Shown here: in pieces, positions 45,695 to 54,215 of the stretch
How the letters are laid out: the number at the start of each line of letters is the position of its first letter
How positions within the stretch are numbered: the first letter of the stretch is position 1
DNA from: Rhizocola hellebori
GTDB taxonomy: Bacteria > Actinomycetota > Actinomycetes > Mycobacteriales > Micromonosporaceae
Direction: 5' to 3'
Assembly: GCF_016862955.1 (NCBI RefSeq)
Contig: NZ_BONY01000001.1
Coordinates: forward strand, 248,001-312,000
DNA: 64,000 nt
Program-made: the position numbers and the translations under genes
Notes under the pieces: model-generated
What the model was told of the DNA's origin: nothing
Database searches by the model: none
The model's input: only the letters and a program-made list of their open reading frames with translations

Positions 45695-45853
45695 TTATCC
45701 GTTTGGATCCATGCCCGGCCCGCCGTCGCCCGCGACCACCACGTGGCCGGGGCAGCCGTTGGGATCCAGGTGGCATCCGTTGTCGGCGTTCACGGCCAGG
45801 GCCAGCATCGACACCGTGGCCAGCGCAAGCCGTCCAATGAGGGAAAACGTCAT
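45695..45853 (-). CDS. tiny secreted peptide, 52 residues
   Basis: The product has a short hydrophobic leader (LALATVSMLALAVNA) followed by DNGCHLDPNGCPGHVVV and the C-terminal DGGPGMDPNG. Two Cys 7 residues apart could form a disulfide, and two DPNG turns flank a Gly-rich stretch. Small actinomycete exported proteins of this style exist but none is named here. Start ATG at 45853 is uncertain, as no clear binding site precedes it. Confidence 0.5.
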   Translation of the reverse strand: MTFSLIGRLALATVSMLALAVNADNGCHLDPNGCPGHVVVAGDGGPGMDPNG

Positions 45854-45930
45854 GGGAGAAATTGTGAGCGCGGCGCAGCCGCCGGGCACGGCGTTTCAGC
45901 CTGAGCCAAAACCACCAGCAACAGCGCCCC

Positions 45931-46800
45931 TCACCGCGTGGTCAGCCACGACTCGATGATCTCGGCGTCATCGCGGGTCAGCCCGACTGCGGAGTCCACC
46001 CGGTGCAGCAGCGCGGGGCCGGGATGAAATGCGCCTACCCAGTCCCGGTCCACATCGGTCAGCTCATCGTCGATCCAGACAAAGGCGCGCCCGGCCGCCC
46101 ACGCCACAATGTCGCGGGTCTTCCAGTGCAGCCCGTCCTCGGGCACGTCATGCCAGGCCACCACCGGCAGCCGCGGCAGACCTAGCACTGGGGATATCGC
46201 GTCGTTGGCGTCCTCCAGCCACGCGGTCGCCCACACCAGATGGCCGGGCAAAGACGACAGGAACGAGGCGATGTCCGGCGAGATCTCCGCAGGTTCGTGG
46301 CCGTAGCGCAGCAAGGTCCCGTCCACATCGAGGAAGGTCACCGGACAGTCCAGATCCGCATCACAGAAGCCGCAGACGAAGTCGGACTCCTTCACCACGG
46401 TCAGTTCGCCGCACACCCCGCACCGGCGAAAGACGAACTCGACCGTGAAACCGGCCGGGTGGGTCAGCCCGAGCCGGTCAAACGCGGCTTGGACCGCTGG
46501 CCAGCTGGCCAGCGAAGGGCAGTAACCGGTGGACTGGTTGCTCACATAGGACACGGTCGAATCATCGAAGGCGATCTCCCCCGCGCCAAGCACGTCTTCG
46601 CCTCCTGCACAGGCAACATGCTCGCTTTGCCGGGGAGCCAGCCGAAGCCGCCCCGACACGTCGACGATGTAGGTGAACAGCTCACGGGTATCGACTCTGG
46701 ATACCCAGGTTTCGAAATCCTCACGGCTCGCGATCACGCTGCCCTGAACGGGTAGCGACAACAGATCGGTGGGACCGACGTAAGAAAAGGTCAGAGTCAC
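45931..46800 (-). CDS. zinc-ribbon protein fused to a HAD-like phosphatase domain
   Basis: A 289-residue fusion. The first 165 residues carry a strand-rich domain (YVSNQSTGYCPSLASWPAVQ) and a zinc ribbon, CGVCGELTVVKESDFVCGFC. The last 125 are a HAD-superfamily domain: nucleophile and acid Asp in VTFLDVDGTLLRYG, then VWATAWLEDAND and VWIDDELTDVDRD. The HAD part resembles the HAD variant found in Swiss-army-knife RNA-repair contexts. GTG at 46800 overlaps the stop of the LamG gene (GTGA), so they are translated together. Role unknown; regulation or nucleic-acid repair is conjecture. Confidence 0.7.
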   Translation of the reverse strand: MTLTFSYVGPTDLLSLPVQGSVIASREDFETWVSRVDTRELFTYIVDVSGRLRLAPRQSEHVACAGGEDVLGAGEIAFDDSTVSYVSNQSTGYCPSLASWPAVQAAFDRLGLTHPAGFTVEFVFRRCGVCGELTVVKESDFVCGFCDADLDCPVTFLDVDGTLLRYGHEPAEISPDIASFLSSLPGHLVWATAWLEDANDAISPVLGLPRLPVVAWHDVPEDGLHWKTRDIVAWAAGRAFVWIDDELTDVDRDWVGAFHPGPALLHRVDSAVGLTRDDAEIIESWLTTR

Positions 46801-47789
46801 GGGAGGGTGGCGAGCTCGGTGGGGGTGAGGGCGCGGCTGTAGAAGCGCAGGTCGTCTATTGCGCCGTCCAGATAAGGATCTGCTTGGTACTCTGACCGGC
46901 CGATCCACGTCTGGGTGGTGTTTCCCAGCGACGCCGGGGTCAGCGTCATGCCCGAGGTGCGGGCTACCTCGACCCGGTTGAGGTAGAGGATGCCCACGCC
47001 GCCGGAAAGCGTTACCGCCACATGGGTCCACGTTCCCACCGGCAGCGGGGCGGGGGCATTGATCCGCTCCTGTTTGCCGCTGCCGCCGGTGGTGATGGCG
47101 AAGCGGATGGTGCCCGCGTCGCTGCGCGGGGTCAGGAACATGTTGACCGTGGTCCCGGTGCCGAAGTCGAACAAGCGCGACCAGGTGCTGATCGTGTCCA
47201 GGCGCACCCACGCCGCGAAGGTGAACTCCGGTGTGGTCCGGAAGATCCCTGCGGGAAGCGACACATACTGTCCGGCGCCGTTCAAGTCGATCGCGTTGCC
47301 CAGCTTCCCGGGCACGAACGCCGCCGGACCGGCGACGGTGGCCGTTTTGCCGCCGCCCGTCGCGTCCGCGGCCGAGGCCCCGGCGGCCTCATTGAACGGG
47401 TAGTGCGCCAGCAGTGGCAGGACCAGTACCTCGGTGGTGGGCGGCGACGTCGTGGGCTGCAGCGTGCTCGGCGAGACACGCGGCTTCACCGGCGAGGACG
47501 GCACCGACGGCGACACGGCGGGCGACGCCTCGCCGAGGCCTTCCACGGCAGCGTTGTTCTTGCCGGAGGTGCTCGTCGTCACCGGTGGCAGCAGCTGATT
47601 GAGATCGGACGGCTCGGACAGGACCCACGCCGTGACGCCGCCGCCCACCAGCAGCACGCCGACGACAGCGAGGACGATCAGACGCCGTGGCGGCCGGCGG
47701 CGGACCGCGCGGTCGCTTGCGGCGTGCTGCTCCACCGTCTGCGGCAGCAGCATCGTCTGCTCATCCTCGTTCTGCCGGTGCCTTGACAC
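46797..47789 (-). CDS. membrane-anchored LamG (concanavalin-like) domain protein
   Basis: A 330-residue type II membrane protein. A basic cytoplasmic N-terminus (about 35 residues) leads to the membrane helix LIVLAVVGVLLVGGGVTAWV, then a Ser/Pro/Thr-rich stalk (about 70-120) and a LamG/laminin-G-like jelly roll (LLAHYPFNEAAGASAADATG, FTFAAWVRLDTISTWSRLFD, GTWTHVAVTLSGGVGILYLN, DGAIDDLRFYSRALTPTELA). The domain binds carbohydrate or protein ligands outside the cell. GTG at 47789. It is directly coupled to the zinc-ribbon/HAD gene. Confidence 0.8.
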   Translation of the reverse strand: MSRHRQNEDEQTMLLPQTVEQHAASDRAVRRRPPRRLIVLAVVGVLLVGGGVTAWVLSEPSDLNQLLPPVTTSTSGKNNAAVEGLGEASPAVSPSVPSSPVKPRVSPSTLQPTTSPPTTEVLVLPLLAHYPFNEAAGASAADATGGGKTATVAGPAAFVPGKLGNAIDLNGAGQYVSLPAGIFRTTPEFTFAAWVRLDTISTWSRLFDFGTGTTVNMFLTPRSDAGTIRFAITTGGSGKQERINAPAPLPVGTWTHVAVTLSGGVGILYLNRVEVARTSGMTLTPASLGNTTQTWIGRSEYQADPYLDGAIDDLRFYSRALTPTELATLP

Positions 47790-47950
47790 GGGCCCCGCTC
47801 CTCTCCTGCGACATGAACACCCGCAATGCCAATGAAGAAAGGCCCGGCTTGACGTGACCGAGCCCTCTTCCCGAACGCAGCGTAGCGGGTATCACGGCGA
47901 TGCCCATCCGACGACCGGTCGAGCGTCCGGCGGCAATCACCGCCCCGAAA

Positions 47951-49006
47951 TCATGATCGACTGGGACCGCGGCTGAGGGTCCCGAGCACAGCGCCAAGGA
48001 CCGCGGTGAGCACCACCACGCCCACCCAAAGCTCGACCGGCCAGCGGATACCGGCGGCCAGCTGCAGGCCGATGAGGTGCCCTGCCCACAGCGCCCCGGC
48101 GATGATGGCGCCGGCGATCGGCAGCCGCATCGGGGCATCCACGCCGCGCTGCCGGTCGAGGCGGTAGACGACGGCGTCGGCCAGCGCGGCACCGGCGATC
48201 ATGCCGATGAGCGCGCCGCTCAGCGGCATCGGGAACTGGTGCTCGACCATGAGGAACACGCCGATCACCCCGGCGACGCCGGTGGCGAGCACCGGGGTGG
48301 CCCGGCGGCGCAACATCAGCATGACCGGGACGAGGATGACCACCGTACCCAGCAAATAGGCTTGAATGCCTTGGGCGGCACCGCTCGAGGTCGAAGCCGA
48401 GCCCGCTGCCGCCACTACGTATTCACGGGTCGGCGCGATCGTGTTGGCGCCCGTCATGCCGATGATGAGGATGGTGCCCATCATCGTGCCCAGGGCCGCG
48501 GACAGCACGCCGGTCACCGCGCGCAGGCCGCCCTCGCCCGAGACCCACCACGAACGCATCTGGCTGGTGAGCAGCAGCGCACCACCCGCGGCGAGCATCA
48601 TGTGGCTGGGGCTCATCGTGATCCTGAGACTGGTCTCTATCCCGAAGATCTGGTGCCAGAACATGTCTGCGGCACCGCCCACCAGGAAGATGAGCGAACC
48701 GATGGCACCGATCGCATACCCGGCCGGCCACGCGTTGGCCCACCACCGCTGGTCGCGGCGGCGATGGCGGAACGCGAGCCACCACGTCCAGGCGGCCGTC
48801 CCGGCGAACCCGCCGTAGAGCAGGGCATGCCATGGAGTGAAGAAGCTCTCCAAGGTGGATAGCACGTTGACGTGCGCCCACGCATCGGAGAGCACCCCGC
48901 CGACAAGGGCGAGGCCGAAGAGCGCTCCGATGAGGTCTTCGCGTTGCGTGGCCACCTGGGATTGGCTCACTGCAGGCGGTTTTTGGCGTACCTCGGTGGT
49001 AGTCAT
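47951..49006 (-). CDS. polytopic membrane protein, family not recognised
   Basis: A 351-residue integral membrane protein with about eight or nine helices. Histidines recur at helix edges (AWAHVNVL, TPWHALLYGG, DMFWHQIFGIE, SPSHMMLAAG, GHLIGLQL), a layout that might bind a metal or heme, but this is speculation. No transporter signature is visible. ATG at 49006 has GGAGGGG upstream. It is separated from the LamG gene by 161 bp. Confidence 0.7.
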   Translation of the reverse strand: MTTTEVRQKPPAVSQSQVATQREDLIGALFGLALVGGVLSDAWAHVNVLSTLESFFTPWHALLYGGFAGTAAWTWWLAFRHRRRDQRWWANAWPAGYAIGAIGSLIFLVGGAADMFWHQIFGIETSLRITMSPSHMMLAAGGALLLTSQMRSWWVSGEGGLRAVTGVLSAALGTMMGTILIIGMTGANTIAPTREYVVAAAGSASTSSGAAQGIQAYLLGTVVILVPVMLMLRRRATPVLATGVAGVIGVFLMVEHQFPMPLSGALIGMIAGAALADAVVYRLDRQRGVDAPMRLPIAGAIIAGALWAGHLIGLQLAAGIRWPVELWVGVVVLTAVLGAVLGTLSRGPSRS

Positions 49007-49107
49007 GGCGGCGTCCCCTCCGCAAAGAGATCGATTCCTGCCACTATCTTAGGCGAAATGTCCCGCCCCGCGATGCCCTGATGTGCCGGTTTGGAGCCAA
49101 CACGGGC

Positions 49108-50097
49108 TCAGCAGATCATCGTCTTGAGCCCGCTCCGCGACAGCGCCGCCTCGAACGCCGCCGGGGCCTCGCCGAGTGCGAACCTGTCGGTGACCAGGCT
49201 CGCCAGGTCCACCGCTCCCCGCACGACCATGGACACCGTGCGCGGGTAAACGTCCTTCATCCGCCGTGACATCACCAGCGTCAGCCCCTTGCGCCGGGCC
49301 AGGCCGGCCGGGAACGCGGTGCGGTCATCGCCCGGAATGCCGACCAGCACCACCCGCGCCCCGGGCCGGGCGGCGCGCAGCGCCAGCTCGACCGCCGCGT
49401 CCGTGCCGCCCACCTCGAACGCGACGTCGACGCCGAGCCCGCCGGTCTCGCCCCGCCAGACCGCGGGGTCCCACACCTCGTCGGCGCCCGCTTGCTGTGC
49501 GGCGGTTCGCCTGTGCGGCAACGGATCGGCGGCCACGATGAACGCCGCCCCGGCTGAGCGCAGGGCCTGGATCAGCATCAGCCCGATCGGCCCGCAGCCG
49601 ATGACCGCCGCCGACCCTCCTATCCGCAGCCGGCCCAGATCCAGCGCGTGAACGGCCACCCCCAGCGGCTCCAGCAGCGCTCCGTCCACATCGGACACTG
49701 CGTCCGGCAGCGGCACCAGCAGCGCGGTGGGCCATACCACGTACTCGCGCAGCCCGCCGTCGCAGGTCAGGTTCCCGGCGAACTCGACCTGCGGGCACAG
49801 GTTCGGGTTGCCCTGCCAGCAAAGCGCGCACGCCTCACACGCGATGTTGGGGTCCACCGCGACCCGCTCGCCATGGCGCGGCCCACCCTCGATGACGCCC
49901 GCGAACTCGTGTCCGATCACCAGCGGCCGCTCGCCGAGCTTTGCCTCACCGATCCCGCCGTCGGCGTACCAGTGCAGGTCGGATCCGCACACCCCCACCG
50001 CCGTCACCCTGACCAGGCTCTGGCCGGCCGTCGCCACCGGCATGGCTTCGTCGCCCAGCCGCAGATCCCTCGCCCCGTGCAGTCTCGCCACCAGCAT
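49108..50097 (-). CDS. zinc-dependent alcohol/polyol dehydrogenase (MDR family)
   Basis: A 329-residue medium-chain dehydrogenase. Catalytic zinc ligands VCGSDLHW (Cys) and VIGHEFAG (His/Glu), structural zinc cysteines CEACALCWQGNPNLC (four Cys), and the nucleotide-binding AAVIGCGPIGLMLIQAL. It resembles sorbitol/threonine dehydrogenases that use NAD. ATG at 50097 has a TACGCT box 7 nt upstream, implying a leaderless mRNA. Substrate unknown; a sugar alcohol or secondary alcohol is likely. Confidence 0.9.
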   Translation of the reverse strand: MLVARLHGARDLRLGDEAMPVATAGQSLVRVTAVGVCGSDLHWYADGGIGEAKLGERPLVIGHEFAGVIEGGPRHGERVAVDPNIACEACALCWQGNPNLCPQVEFAGNLTCDGGLREYVVWPTALLVPLPDAVSDVDGALLEPLGVAVHALDLGRLRIGGSAAVIGCGPIGLMLIQALRSAGAAFIVAADPLPHRRTAAQQAGADEVWDPAVWRGETGGLGVDVAFEVGGTDAAVELALRAARPGARVVLVGIPGDDRTAFPAGLARRKGLTLVMSRRMKDVYPRTVSMVVRGAVDLASLVTDRFALGEAPAAFEAALSRSGLKTMIC

Positions 50098-50104
50098 GCG
50101 CACG

Positions 50105-50110
50105 AGCGTA
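50105..50110 (-). promoter_or_regulatory. -10 box of a leaderless promoter
   Basis: TACGCT on the minus strand, 7 nt before the ATG at 50097. Confidence 0.4.
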
Positions 50111-50181
50111 CCGGCCGGGGAGAACATCAAGCGCGGCAACGGTTCCTGCGCCGGGGGGTCACGGCCCAGGGCCAGGTGGTG

Positions 50182-50187
50182 TACCTT
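50182..50187 (+). promoter_or_regulatory. -10 box of a leaderless promoter
   Basis: TACCTT lies 6 nt before the ATG at 50194, with no Shine-Dalgarno sequence. Confidence 0.4.
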
Positions 50188-50193
50188 CTGCCG

Positions 50194-51081
50194 ATGACCC
50201 TCGCCCACCAGATGCGCCCACCGGCCCTGACCCATCCGGTCCTGTGCCGTCACCCGGTGGACATGCTGGGCCGCGCTCTGATGCGGGTGTCCAGCCGCCG
50301 GCTTGTGCGAGCAGACCACCCGTGGCTCATCGGCCCCAGCGCCGGCCGCGATGTCGTCGGCCACGACTGGGTCGAGCGAACAGCCACCGACCTTGGCGGG
50401 AGCACCAGCACCGGGCCCGACCACGGGCTGCTCGCCTCCTTCGCAGCGCTGGCGGGCGACGTCTTCGATCCCTCCGATGTGGACCCGCGGATCGCCGACT
50501 TCTACGAGCATGCCGCCCGCTGGAAGCTGGACCTGTGGTCCGAGTGGTCCGCGGTGGCGTGGCCGTTCGGGCGGCTGATCACCGCCATGCTCAGTGAGCG
50601 CCTGCAGCAGGCCTGCTTGCCGATGCACCCGCTGGACGTCTCGCACGGCATGTCCAGCGAGGTGGTGCACATCCATGACGCGGCCGGCGGCGTGGCCGGG
50701 GCGGCGTGGCTGCGCAACATGGTCAAAACGGGAACGGTGACCTACAGCGGCCTGTACGGCGTCCAGTCGCTCCCGGCCAGCAACCAGCCCAGCGTGCGCG
50801 TGGTCTTCCCGCTTCCGCTGGGCTCGATTCAGATCTTTCTCGCGCCCTCGGCCGGGCCGGACGGCAGTTTCTACCTGCGCTCGCCGCTGGGAAAGTTCGG
50901 CGACAACGGCGCCTACCTCGTGCTGGAACGCTACGACGAAACCATCAGCGTGCGGCGCATCCCGCTCAACGAGGTGTTTCATCTGTATGTGGACCGCGAC
51001 GGCGACGTTCGGGCCGACCATTCCCTCAAGCTGTGGACCATCCCGGCGGTGAAACTGCACTATCGGCTGCAGCGCGGCTAG
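50194..51081 (+). CDS. conserved hypothetical protein, beta-rich
   Basis: A 295-residue protein without signal peptide or membrane segment. The first 130 residues are helical (ADFYEHAARWKLDLWSEWSA, then FGRLITAMLSERLQ). The rest is beta-rich (VRVVFPLPLGSIQIFLAP, GSFYLRSPLGKFGDNGAYLV, PAVKLHYRLQRG), a pattern of proteins of unknown function in actinobacteria. It is convergent with the third SARP regulator and shares the CTAG stop with it (51078-51081). Confidence 0.7.
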   Translation: MTLAHQMRPPALTHPVLCRHPVDMLGRALMRVSSRRLVRADHPWLIGPSAGRDVVGHDWVERTATDLGGSTSTGPDHGLLASFAALAGDVFDPSDVDPRIADFYEHAARWKLDLWSEWSAVAWPFGRLITAMLSERLQQACLPMHPLDVSHGMSSEVVHIHDAAGGVAGAAWLRNMVKTGTVTYSGLYGVQSLPASNQPSVRVVFPLPLGSIQIFLAPSAGPDGSFYLRSPLGKFGDNGAYLVLERYDETISVRRIPLNEVFHLYVDRDGDVRADHSLKLWTIPAVKLHYRLQRG

Positions 51082-54020
51082 CCCGCGGGCGTCTTGACCG
51101 CGCCCTGCCGGATGCGCTGCATGCCGAGCCCGGCGCGGCTGCTCTCGTCGTGATCCCCGGTGCCGGTGGCGATCTCGAAGGCGGCGGTGTGCGCCTCCAG
51201 CGCCTCGGCCTCCCGCCCGGCCAGGCGCAGGGTCTCCCCCAACCCGTTGAGGGCGCTGGCCTCGCCGTAGCGGTGACCGATCCGGCGGAAGATCTCCAAC
51301 GCGGTGCGCAGCTGCTCCACCGCCCGATCGCCCTCGCCGAGCTGGGCATAGACCCGGCCCAGGTTGCTGAGCGCGGCGGCCTCGCCGTAGCGGTGGTTGA
51401 TGGCGTGGAACAGGTCGCGGGCTTCGATGAGGTAACCGATCGCGTCGGTGTACCGGCCGAGGTTCACGCAGACGTCGCCGAGGTTGGACAGGGCGCTCGC
51501 TTCGCCCACCCGATCTCCCAAGCCCCGGAACAGTTCCAGGGCGCTTGCGAGATGTTCGGCCGCCTGCGACTGGCTGCGCTGGGTCGATGCCGTGCTGGCG
51601 TTGCTCAGTGCCGCGCCCAGGTTGAGCAGGGCGGCGGCCTCCCCGTACCGGTTGCCCAGCGCCCGGTGCGCGGCTAGCGCCTCGTGGTGGTGGGCCACCG
51701 CGGTCTGGTACTGGCCCAGCCGCTCCTCGACGATGCCGAGGTTGGTCATCGCTCGCGCTGCGCCGTACCGGTCGCCTGTGCGCCGGTGCAGCTCGATGGC
51801 GTGCCGCAGGTGCCCGGCCGCCGGGCCGTAATCGCCCAGCAACCGGTGCACGGCGCCGAGGTTGGTCAGCGCATGGGCCTGCATCGCGTCGTTGCCGGTC
51901 AGGCCGGCCGCCCGCAGCGCGGCGGAGTGAACGGTCAGCGCATCGGTGTAATGACCGCTTTCCAGGTACCGGTAAAGCGTGGCCGCCAGATCCGCGGCGA
52001 ACCCGGGCCGGTCGTTCTCGACCGCGTAAAGGCAAAGCGCGACAAGGGTCGGCCTTTCGGCGCTGAGCCACGCCCGCGCCGAGGCGGCGCCGGTGACCGG
52101 GGCGGCCGGCGTCGTGGCCAGCTCGACCCGCGGCCGGTACGGCCGGTCGGCCGGGAACAGCGTGTCCATGGTGGCCGACGCGATGCCCAGGTAGTGGTCG
52201 AAGAGCCGGTTGACGGCGGCCGATCGCTCCTCGGGCGGATCGTGCTCGCCCGCCAGGTCGGCCGCGTAGGCCCGCAGCAGGTCGTGCACGGTGAACCGCT
52301 CGCCCGGGGCGGGCTGCACCAAATGGTTGCGGGCCAACGTGTCCAATGCCTCGCGGGCGGCGTCCAGCCCGGCCCCGGTGAGCACGGCCATCGAGCACGC
52401 GTCGACATCGGGGCCCGGGTGCAGCCCGAGCCTTCGAAACGCCAGCGCAGCTTCGGGACGCAGGTGCTGGTACGACCAGGAGAAGACGGTGCGCACCGCC
52501 GCGCGGACGTCGTCACCGGGATCGAGCAACCGCAGCCGGCGCTGCCGATCCGCCAGCTCGCGGGTCAGGTCGGCCAGCGGCGACGCGGGCCGGGCGGCGG
52601 CCAGCTCGGCCGCGACCCGCAGCGCCAGCGGCAGCCGAGCGCACTGCTCGGCGAGGTCGATCGCGGCGGCCGGGTCCCGGGCCACCCGCTCACCGATCAG
52701 GGTGTGCAGCAGCCCGGTGGCATCGTCGGCCGGGAGCAGGTCGACGTCGAGGCGCCGGGCGCCGTGCAGGGCGACCAGCCCGGCCATGCTGTTGCGGCTG
52801 GTGATCAGCGTCAGGCAGGTCGGGGTCCCGGGCAGCAGCGGCCGGATCTGGTCGGCGGACGAGGCGTTGTCGAGCACGACCAGCAGCCGCAGGTCGGCGA
52901 CGGCGGCCCTGTACCGGGCAGCGCGCCGGTCGAGGTCGAGCGGAATGTCCACAGCGGACACTCCGAGCGCCTCAAGCAGACGGGCCAGCGCCTCGCCCGC
53001 GGACACCGGCCGCTGCGGGTCGTAGCCGCGCAGGTCGACGTGGATCTGGCCGTCCGGGAACAGCCCGCGCACCCGGTGCGCCCAGCGCACGGCCAGCGCC
53101 GTCTTGCCCACCCCTGCCGTGCCGCAGATGACCGCTATCCGCATCGCGGTCTGCTCGCCGGCGGCCACCAGCGCGTCGAGGATGGCGAATTCCGTGCGGC
53201 GGCCGGTGAAGCCGAATACATCGCCGGGAAGCTGGTTCACCACCGACGGTGAGTTCGCGGCGGGCGCGGGCATCTCCTCGATCAGGTCCAGGTAGGCGGC
53301 GGTCAGGTCCGGGCCTGGGCCCACCCCCAGCTCATCGGCCAGCCGGCGGCGCGCCGCGTCGTAGATGGTGAACGCGCGGTCGCGGTGACCGGCCGCGACG
53401 TAGGCGCGCACGAGCAACGCTTGCGCCGCCTCGTTGAGCGGGTGCGCCGCCGCCTCCTCGGCCAGCACCGGCAGCACCTGTGCCGCCTGCCCGGTCGCGG
53501 TCATCGCCTCGGCGTAGCGGGCCAGGGCCGCTCGCCTTTCCCCATTGAGGCCGAGGACCCGGGGATGGTTGGCGAGCACGGGAATGTCGGCCAGCGCCAG
53601 ACCTTGCCACAGCCCGAACGCTTTGCCGAGCAGCTGGGCGGCTTGGGTCAGGTTGCCCTGCCGCTCGGCCTCGGCCGCCTGGGCGACCAGCTGGCGGAAC
53701 CTGTCCAGGTCCACCGCGCCCGCGGGCAGGCGCAGCGCGTAGCCATCGCCGACGCTGGGCAGCTGCACGCTTGGCGTGCGGGCCGGGCGGGTCGGCTCAA
53801 GCAACTGGCGCAGATGTTTCACATGGGTCTGGATGATGTTGACCGACGTGGCCGGCGGGTTTTCGCCCCACAGCGCGTCAACCAGCTCCCGGCGGGCCAG
53901 CGGCTGGCCGTGGGCCAGGGCGAGCAGGCCGAACACGGCCCGTCGACCCGCTGGGCCGAGGTCGAGCAGCTCGCCGTCACGCACGACGCGGGTAGGCCCG
54001 AGCACGTTGACGACAAGCAC
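51078..54020 (-). CDS. SARP/AfsR-type regulator with NB-ARC and TPR domains
   Basis: A 980-residue regulator starting at the GTG at 54020, which precedes the winged helix (VLVVNVLGPTRVVRDGELLD) and has TTGGGGGT 8 nt upstream; an ATG at 54086 would add 22 residues. The activator domain ends near LGVGPGPDLTAAYLDLIEEM. NB-ARC shows ICGTAGVGKTALAVRWAH (about 300), LRLLVVLDNASS and RLPLALRVAAEL, then VHDLLRAYAADLAG. About nine TPRs follow with the repeated RYGEA-AL-NLG pattern. Third SARP-STAND protein in the window. Divergent from the sigma-fusion gene. Confidence 0.93.
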   Translation of the reverse strand: MLVVNVLGPTRVVRDGELLDLGPAGRRAVFGLLALAHGQPLARRELVDALWGENPPATSVNIIQTHVKHLRQLLEPTRPARTPSVQLPSVGDGYALRLPAGAVDLDRFRQLVAQAAEAERQGNLTQAAQLLGKAFGLWQGLALADIPVLANHPRVLGLNGERRAALARYAEAMTATGQAAQVLPVLAEEAAAHPLNEAAQALLVRAYVAAGHRDRAFTIYDAARRRLADELGVGPGPDLTAAYLDLIEEMPAPAANSPSVVNQLPGDVFGFTGRRTEFAILDALVAAGEQTAMRIAVICGTAGVGKTALAVRWAHRVRGLFPDGQIHVDLRGYDPQRPVSAGEALARLLEALGVSAVDIPLDLDRRAARYRAAVADLRLLVVLDNASSADQIRPLLPGTPTCLTLITSRNSMAGLVALHGARRLDVDLLPADDATGLLHTLIGERVARDPAAAIDLAEQCARLPLALRVAAELAAARPASPLADLTRELADRQRRLRLLDPGDDVRAAVRTVFSWSYQHLRPEAALAFRRLGLHPGPDVDACSMAVLTGAGLDAAREALDTLARNHLVQPAPGERFTVHDLLRAYAADLAGEHDPPEERSAAVNRLFDHYLGIASATMDTLFPADRPYRPRVELATTPAAPVTGAASARAWLSAERPTLVALCLYAVENDRPGFAADLAATLYRYLESGHYTDALTVHSAALRAAGLTGNDAMQAHALTNLGAVHRLLGDYGPAAGHLRHAIELHRRTGDRYGAARAMTNLGIVEERLGQYQTAVAHHHEALAAHRALGNRYGEAAALLNLGAALSNASTASTQRSQSQAAEHLASALELFRGLGDRVGEASALSNLGDVCVNLGRYTDAIGYLIEARDLFHAINHRYGEAAALSNLGRVYAQLGEGDRAVEQLRTALEIFRRIGHRYGEASALNGLGETLRLAGREAEALEAHTAAFEIATGTGDHDESSRAGLGMQRIRQGAVKTPAG

Positions 54021-54215
54021 GCCATATACCCCCAAGTCATGCTGACTTGCCCGGTCAATGCTGGCATGCGTCCAGCCGCGTTTCAACGGCCAACCAGATG
54101 AATTCCAACCGTCAATGTGAATCTGTCAATGCCGATGTCCACCCTCGCCGGCGACGGGTCTTCGCCGGTTTCGGATAATCGAAACCCGACGCAACCGGGT
54201 GAGGGAGCAGCGCGT

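Noticed and set aside
50098-52398. Extension of the dehydrogenase frame far upstream
   Set aside because: Homology to alcohol dehydrogenases starts at residue 1 of the ATG at 50097, and the upstream part is antisense to other genes.
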